NCBI GenBank assembly: GCA_945910975.1
Contig: CAMDZY010000055.1
Span: 1-9,961, forward strand
Reading direction: 5' to 3'
DNA from: an uncultured Clostridia bacterium
GTDB taxonomy: Bacteria; Bacillota; Clostridia; Oscillospirales; Oscillospiraceae
Length of the DNA stretch: 9,961 nt
The first letter of the stretch is position 1. The number at the start of each line of letters is the position of its first letter. The notes beneath the pieces are model-generated. The model was not told the DNA's origin and made no database searches. It saw only the letters and a program-made list of their open reading frames with translations. The translations under genes were made by a program, and so were the position numbers. This document shows positions 6,552 to 9,961 of the stretch, piece by piece.

Positions 6552-6580
6552 ATTCTATCACAAGTAGCGGAAAATTGCAA
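6552..6580 (-). promoter_or_regulatory. Promoter of rpmE (extended -10)
   Basis: On the minus strand, -35 TTGCAA (6575-6580) and -10 TAGAAT (6552-6557) are separated by 17 bp. A TG one base before the -10 makes it an extended -10 promoter. Initiation is expected near 6545. The -35 box begins 8 nt after the tmcAL stop codon, and no terminator lies between, so tmcAL transcripts probably read into rpmE as well. Confidence 0.8.
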
Positions 6581-6588
6581 GGTTTTTT

Positions 6589-7752
6589 TCATGTTTTTTG
6601 ATAAAAAATTCTGGCCTTTTTCTCATTTTGACACTCGCACGGCGAATCCGATGCAGAAAAGAGCGTAAACAGGTCGGCGCAGCGACATTCCAGCCGGAAA
6701 TATTCCAAGTCAGGCGGCGTTGCGCCGGCATTGACCAGCTGCAGCGACGAAGTTTTTTTGCATCGGTGCAAAATCTCCACTCCCCGCCGATTCATCGCCA
6801 GAACGCGCAAATATGGGATCGGCTTGCGCATCGTTTCCTCCGAAATGCCGAGATATGCACACAGCACCATCCGCGCAATGCGGCTTCTGGCATAGCGCTT
6901 GGACTTGGTCAGCGCAATGATTTCCTCCACACTCCCACCGCTGCGGCAGGCACGAGAAAATTTGCGCCAAAGTCCTTCATTGCCAAAGGGCAGCGCAGCA
7001 AACGCATCGTCCGTCATGGTTCGCAGACGCGCTAAAACCGCGCGCTCCCCATAGCGCAGCGCAAAGGTTGGCGCACCCCAATAAACCGTCCTGGCCGCCT
7101 CCGGCACATATTCGCTCCAATCCTGCACGCGCAGCTTACGCAGCGATGTTGCGGACGGATTTTCGGCGTCAGGTGTTTCGGCGTGATAGTCCCCTGCACG
7201 AAGCAGTGGAAGCGGCTGCATTGCAGAGTCGCTTGCAAGCAGCGCCTTGCAATATTCCACCGCCAGAATATCATTTGGCGTTGCAACCGGCATGGCATTG
7301 CCCGTGAGCTGCTCCAGCGCCGCTTGCCTGGCCGCCGCGAAAGAGTTCCCCCCTTGCAGCCTTTCCCGCAACACTTGCCGGTATTCTTCTGTCAGCAAAA
7401 CTTTTGCGGTTGACATAATTCTATTATCGTCGCCGCATTCGCAGCCAAAGCACAAATCATCCACACATCCCAGCGCATCCAGCGCCGCCACGCCACCCGC
7501 TGCAAACCCCTCAGCGGACGACAGCGCCTTTGTCACCGGCAGTTCCAGCACCAGATCCGCGCCGCACAGCACCGCAGCCTTGGCACGCGTCATTTTGTCC
7601 ATCACAGCCGGTTCGCCCCGCTGAACATAATTTCCGCTCATCATGCAAACAATAGCCGTACCCTGTCCGAATTTTTGCCGCACCAACCGCATCTGCTTTT
7701 GATGCCCGTTGTGCAAGGGGTTATATTCGCAAATAATTCCAACAGTTTTCAC
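6589..7752 (-). CDS. tmcAL: tRNA(Met) cytidine acetate ligase (TmcAL, YlbM family)
   Basis: TmcAL activates acetate with ATP to acetyl-adenylate and transfers it to the wobble cytidine (C34) of elongator tRNA-Met, forming N4-acetylcytidine, which protects AUG decoding. The 387-residue protein begins GIICEYNPLHNGH, with the nucleotidyltransferase HxGH signature as HNGH (14-17), followed by CMMSGNYVQRGEP (36-48). Further family blocks are GADLVLELP, ATPNDILAVEY and SATSLRKLR. It is slightly shorter than B. subtilis YlbM (about 415). The start is GTG at 7752, supported by AGAGGA at 7759-7764 six nt away and by the conserved N-terminus. It is transcribed divergently from ackA from an overlapping promoter. 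In other clostridia ylbM also sits beside the pta-ackA genes, so this is a rearranged form of a known neighbourhood. Confidence 0.94.
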   Translation of the reverse strand: MKTVGIICEYNPLHNGHQKQMRLVRQKFGQGTAIVCMMSGNYVQRGEPAVMDKMTRAKAAVLCGADLVLELPVTKALSSAEGFAAGGVAALDALGCVDDLCFGCECGDDNRIMSTAKVLLTEEYRQVLRERLQGGNSFAAARQAALEQLTGNAMPVATPNDILAVEYCKALLASDSAMQPLPLLRAGDYHAETPDAENPSATSLRKLRVQDWSEYVPEAARTVYWGAPTFALRYGERAVLARLRTMTDDAFAALPFGNEGLWRKFSRACRSGGSVEEIIALTKSKRYARSRIARMVLCAYLGISEETMRKPIPYLRVLAMNRRGVEILHRCKKTSSLQLVNAGATPPDLEYFRLECRCADLFTLFSASDSPCECQNEKKARIFYQKT

Positions 7753-7780
7753 AAATTTTCCTCTTTTCTCAAAAAAATAC

Positions 7781-7809
7781 TTGTCCTGACGCAGATTCTA
7801 TTATACAAT
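7781..7809 (+). promoter_or_regulatory. Promoter of ackA
   Basis: -35 TTGTCC (7781-7786) and -10 TACAAT (7804-7809) are separated by 17 bp. Initiation would fall near 7816, giving a leader of about 55 nt. The -35 is only a partial match to consensus. The -10 overlaps the -10 of the divergent tmcAL promoter by two bases. No catabolite-responsive (cre) site is recognisable nearby. Confidence 0.6.
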
Positions 7810-7828
7810 AAAGATTAGCGGATTACAA
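7800..7828 (-). promoter_or_regulatory. Promoter of tmcAL
   Basis: On the minus strand, -35 TTGTAA (7823-7828) and a perfect -10 TATAAT (7800-7805) are separated by 17 bp, with initiation near 7793 and a leader of about 40 nt. It is closer to consensus than the ackA promoter that it overlaps, and RNA polymerase cannot occupy both at once. Confidence 0.7.
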
Positions 7829-7871
7829 TATGAATTGAATGAACCGAAAATAAGATATAGGAGTGAACGAT

Positions 7872-9074
7872 ATGAAAATTCTCGTAATTAACGCTGGCTC
7901 TTCCTCGCTGAAGTATCAGTTGATGGATCCGGACACCGGCCGCGTGTATGCAAAAGGTCTGTGCGAGCGCATCGGTATCGACGGCCGCCTGACGCACAAG
8001 GTCGTGGACGAAGCCGGCGAAACCACCCTGAAAGAAACCCGCGATATCCCCATGCCTACGCATTCCGAAGCCATTGAGTCTGTTTTGTCCATCTTGGTAG
8101 ACGAAAAGTTCGGCGTTGTGAAGTCGCTGGATGAGGTGGACGCAGTCGGCCACCGCGTTCTGCATGGCGGCGATAAGTTTGTTGCTTCCTGCATCATTGA
8201 CGATGCCTGCAAAAAAGCAATTGAGGATTGCATTCCTCTCGGCCCCCTCCACAATCCGGCAAACCTCAAGGGTATTTTGGCTTGCGAAAAGGCAATGCCC
8301 GGCAAAAAGCAGGTTGCTGTCTTTGACACTGCATTCCATATGACGATGCCCCCCAAGGCGTACCGTTATGCCATCCCCACGGAATATTACGAAAATGACC
8401 ATATCCGTCGTTACGGCTTCCATGGCACCTCCCACCGCTTTGTGTCCAAGCGCACAATCGAGCTGATGGGCGGCAACAAGGATCTGAGAATCATTGTGGC
8501 ACATTTGGGCAACGGTTCTTCCCTGTCCGCTGTGGTCGGCGGCGAATGTCAGGACACCTCCATGGGTCTGTCCCCTCTGGCAGGCGTTCCCATGGGCACC
8601 CGCAGCGGCGATGTTGACCCCTGCGTGGTGGAATTCATCTGCAACAAGTACGGCATGACCGTTTCCGAATGCCTGACGATGCTCAACAAGAAGTCCGGTA
8701 TGCTCGCCATCTCCGGCAAGTCCTCTGACTTCCGCGATCTGGAAGACGGCGTGAAAGCCGGTGACGAGAACTGCGCACTGGCAAGAGAAAAGTTCGCTTA
8801 TGAGGTCAGAAAATATGTCGGCGCTTACGCTGCTGCTTTGGGCGGTCTGGACTGCCTGGTCTTTACGGCCGGTGTCGGCGAAAACGACGGCAAAATGCGC
8901 GCTTCCATCTGCGAGGGCTTGGAATTCCTCGGCATCAAGCTCGACCCCGAAGCCAACAGCAAGCGCGGCGAAGAAATCATCATTTCTACGCCCGATTCCA
9001 AGGTCACCGTTTGGGTCGTTCCCACCAATGAGGAACTGATGATTGCCCAAGACACCGCAGAACTCTGCAAATAA
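7872..9074 (+). CDS. ackA: Acetate kinase
   Basis: Acetate kinase interconverts acetyl phosphate plus ADP and acetate plus ATP, the ATP-yielding last step of acetate fermentation in the cytoplasm. The 400-residue protein has the ASKHA-fold motifs in order: NAGSSSLKYQL (7-17, Asn7), GHRVLHGG (Arg95), FDTAFH (Asp152, the catalytic acid), RYGFHGTSH (His184), HLGNGSS (211-217), MGTRSGDVDP (Arg244), TAGVGEN and PTNEE (Glu387). All known catalytic positions are intact. The frame is open from GTG at 7863, but that codon is part of the AGGAG ribosome binding site (7859-7863). ATG at 7872, eight nt on, gives the standard MKILVINAGSSS start. No pta (phosphotransacetylase) is adjacent, although the two are often paired. 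TTA, CTA and TCA codons are absent in frame, suggesting strong codon bias and high expression. Confidence 0.98.
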   Translation: MKILVINAGSSSLKYQLMDPDTGRVYAKGLCERIGIDGRLTHKVVDEAGETTLKETRDIPMPTHSEAIESVLSILVDEKFGVVKSLDEVDAVGHRVLHGGDKFVASCIIDDACKKAIEDCIPLGPLHNPANLKGILACEKAMPGKKQVAVFDTAFHMTMPPKAYRYAIPTEYYENDHIRRYGFHGTSHRFVSKRTIELMGGNKDLRIIVAHLGNGSSLSAVVGGECQDTSMGLSPLAGVPMGTRSGDVDPCVVEFICNKYGMTVSECLTMLNKKSGMLAISGKSSDFRDLEDGVKAGDENCALAREKFAYEVRKYVGAYAAALGGLDCLVFTAGVGENDGKMRASICEGLEFLGIKLDPEANSKRGEEIIISTPDSKVTVWVVPTNEELMIAQDTAELCK

Positions 9075-9091
9075 TCCAAAAACCGCAAAAT

Positions 9092-9140
9092 GACCGGCGA
9101 TACGCCCCCCAGAAAGGTAGCGCACCGCCGGTCTTTATTA
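9092..9140 (+). terminator. Terminator of ackA
   Basis: GACCGGCG (9092-9099) pairs perfectly with CGCCGGTC (9126-9133). An inner CGC/GCG pairing across a symmetric 3x3 internal loop continues the stem around a purine-rich loop. The plus strand then reads CTTTATTAT, a short T-rich tail. It starts 17 nt after the ackA stop. The tail is imperfect, so some readthrough into the HD gene is plausible, especially as that gene has no obvious promoter. Confidence 0.7.
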
Positions 9141-9179
9141 TGTCCTCGATAAATCGAAACGGCAGGGAGAGGAAATAGG

Positions 9180-9779
9180 ATGTTTCCCAATAAAGATACT
9201 GCGCGATATGAGTTAGAACGCGCGAACACATTAAATCCAGGGCCGTGGACTGCCCACTCTCAAAATGTAGCCTCCGCCGCCAAGCGGATTGCCCAAGCCT
9301 GCGGTACGCTCGATGGTGACAAGGCCTTTGTTTTGGGATTGCTGCACGACATTGGCAGAAGAACGGGCATCGCAGCCGCCTGGCATATGATAGACGGTTA
9401 TGACTACGCAATGTCAAAAGGCTGGGACGAGGTGGCCAGAGTGTGCCTTACGCACTCTTTCCCTGTAAAAGATATTGATGCAGATATCGGCAAGAAAGAT
9501 ATCACCCAAGCGCAGTACGATTTCATCCGAAAGTATCTGTCTGAAATTGAGTACGATGATTATGACAAGTTAATTATTCTGTGCGACGCGCTTGCCGATG
9601 CCAACGGATTCTGCATCTTAGAAAAACGGTTTATTGATACTACGAGAAGATACGGCATCTATCCGTTTTCCGTTGACCGTTGGAACAAAACTTACGAGTA
9701 TAAAGCGTATTTTGAACAACGCATCGGCAAATCGGTCTATGCACTCCTCCCCAATATTGCAGAATGCATTTACCGCTGA
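9180..9779 (+). CDS. HD-domain phosphohydrolase of unknown substrate
   Basis: This 199-residue soluble protein has an HD-superfamily metal site: His26 (WTAHSQNVA), His56-Asp57 in GLLHDIGRR, possible further ligands His69 and His92 (CLTHSFP), and a distal Asp136 (LIILCDALAD). The HDIG motif and spacing suggest a phosphohydrolase acting on a nucleotide or phosphoester. There is no fused sensory, GGDEF or HD-GYP domain, and the HD-GYP signature is absent. No signal peptide or membrane segment is visible. The ATG at 9180 has a purine-rich AGAGG site about eight nt upstream. Similar stand-alone proteins occur in many Firmicutes annotated only as HD domain proteins, and the substrate is unknown. 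It is the second HD-family gene in this window but is not close to dgt in sequence. No clear promoter is seen in the 46 nt after the ackA terminator. Confidence 0.88.
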   Translation: MFPNKDTARYELERANTLNPGPWTAHSQNVASAAKRIAQACGTLDGDKAFVLGLLHDIGRRTGIAAAWHMIDGYDYAMSKGWDEVARVCLTHSFPVKDIDADIGKKDITQAQYDFIRKYLSEIEYDDYDKLIILCDALADANGFCILEKRFIDTTRRYGIYPFSVDRWNKTYEYKAYFEQRIGKSVYALLPNIAECIYR

Positions 9780-9803
9780 ACCACGATCAAACAGCGGTTA
9801 TTT
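9772..9803 (+). terminator. Weak candidate terminator after the HD-domain gene
   Basis: ACCGCTG (9772-9778, overlapping the stop codon) pairs with CAGCGGT (9792-9798) across a 13-nt loop. It is followed by TATTT and then CCCC, so the U-tract is short. An alternative small stem GCGG/CCGC (9794-9808) would compete. It may act as a weak terminator or 3' end stabiliser. Confidence 0.35.
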
Positions 9804-9839
9804 CCCCGCAGATTCCATAACACCGACCACCTGTTCTCC

Positions 9840-9865
9840 AAAATCGACCGATGATTGAAAATCGA
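9840..9865 (+). repeat. Direct repeat AAAATCGA x2 next to the -35 box
   Basis: AAAATCGA occurs at 9840-9847 and again at 9858-9865, an 18-bp period. The second copy abuts the -35 hexamer at 9866. LytTR-type regulators bind pairs of direct repeats roughly two helical turns apart and often regulate their own gene, so this could be an autoregulatory operator for the gene at 9922. The repeat does not clearly match a published LytTR consensus and could be chance. Confidence 0.35.
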
Positions 9866-9894
9866 TTGCAGGCAGCAGCTTCTTTTGCTACAAT
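9866..9894 (+). promoter_or_regulatory. Promoter of the LytTR-like gene
   Basis: -35 TTGCAG (9866-9871) and -10 TACAAT (9889-9894) are separated by 17 bp, with initiation near 9901. This is only about 20 nt before the start codon and just upstream of the ribosome binding site, so the leader is very short. Confidence 0.65.
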
Positions 9895-9921
9895 ATGACC
9901 GTCAGAAAGGAGAAGATGCCA

Positions 9922-9961
9922 ATGCAAGTTGAAGTGAAAATTGACGCTTCCTATTCAGAAC
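9922..9961 (+). CDS. Probable LytTR-family DNA-binding regulator (N-terminal fragment)
   Basis: Only 13 codons are present before the window ends, reading MQVEVKIDASYSE. This resembles, from memory, the start of small Firmicute LytTR-domain proteins of about 150 residues, which begin with a pattern like MKVEIKID followed by an EPK motif. Such genes are often paired with a DUF3021 membrane protein, so one may follow outside the window. ATG at 9922 is preferred because AAAGGAG (9906-9912) lies nine nt upstream; the in-frame ATG at 9916 would be only three nt from it. The frame is open to the edge. Product identity rests on very few residues. Confidence 0.5.
   Translation, partial: MQVEVKIDASYSE

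Noticed and set aside
7753..7871. Catabolite-responsive (cre) element for ackA
   Set aside because: Firmicute ackA genes often have one, but no sequence here matches the cre pattern well.
7815..9125. A 436-codon open frame on the minus strand covering all of ackA
   Set aside because: Its codons are exact reverse complements of ackA codons, so it stays open simply because ackA avoids TTA, CTA and TCA. The translation has no recognisable domain, and ackA is unmistakable.
1..9961. Mobile element, phage, CRISPR, toxin-antitoxin or defence system
   Set aside because: All genes are conserved housekeeping or common chromosomal families. No repeat arrays, transposase, integrase or attachment-site-like duplications were seen.

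Overview
The window looks like core chromosome of a low-to-mid GC Gram-positive anaerobe of the class Clostridia, probably near Oscillospiraceae/Ruminococcaceae. The evidence is the dgt-dnaG-rpoD order, a TmcAL (YlbM) gene next to ackA, a LytTR-type start at the right edge, strong AGGAGG-like ribosome binding sites and sigma-A-type promoters. The assignment below class level is inference. I found no mobile element, CRISPR array, phage gene or defence system.

Left block (about 1-6182, minus strand, read right to left): hflX, yigZ/IMPACT family, dgt-like dNTPase, dnaG, rpoD and acpP. The first three genes are 2 and 6 nt apart, and dnaG and rpoD are 3 nt apart, so this is a compact informational operon. 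It covers ribosome rescue, dNTP hydrolysis, primer synthesis and the housekeeping sigma factor. dnaG-rpoD has its own strong promoter inside the 3' end of dgt, overlapped by a perfect 16-bp palindrome. acpP also has its own promoter. Beyond acpP there is a perfect 9-bp inverted repeat, and then a minus-strand sequence resembling the 5' end of the large bacterial SRP RNA, cut by the window edge.

Middle block (about 6236-7862, minus strand): rpmE (zinc-type ribosomal protein L31) has an extended -10 promoter, a roughly 65-nt structured leader and a strong terminator, so it is a single-gene unit. Upstream of it lies tmcAL, the acetate-dependent tRNA-Met cytidine acetyltransferase gene.

Right block (about 7781-9961, plus strand): ackA (acetate kinase) is divergent from tmcAL, and the -10 boxes of the two promoters overlap. 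ackA ends in a terminator hairpin. An uncharacterised HD-domain phosphohydrolase follows, then a promoter with a direct repeat and the first 13 codons of a probable LytTR-family regulator cut by the window edge.

Overall this is mostly ordinary housekeeping sequence. The points worth a second look are regulatory: the shared ackA/tmcAL promoter region, the palindrome over the dnaG-rpoD promoter, the rpmE leader and the likely SRP RNA at the edge. I see no convincing undescribed system. No stretch longer than 300 bases lacks a gene; the longest gap (9780-9921) holds a weak hairpin, a repeat pair and a promoter.
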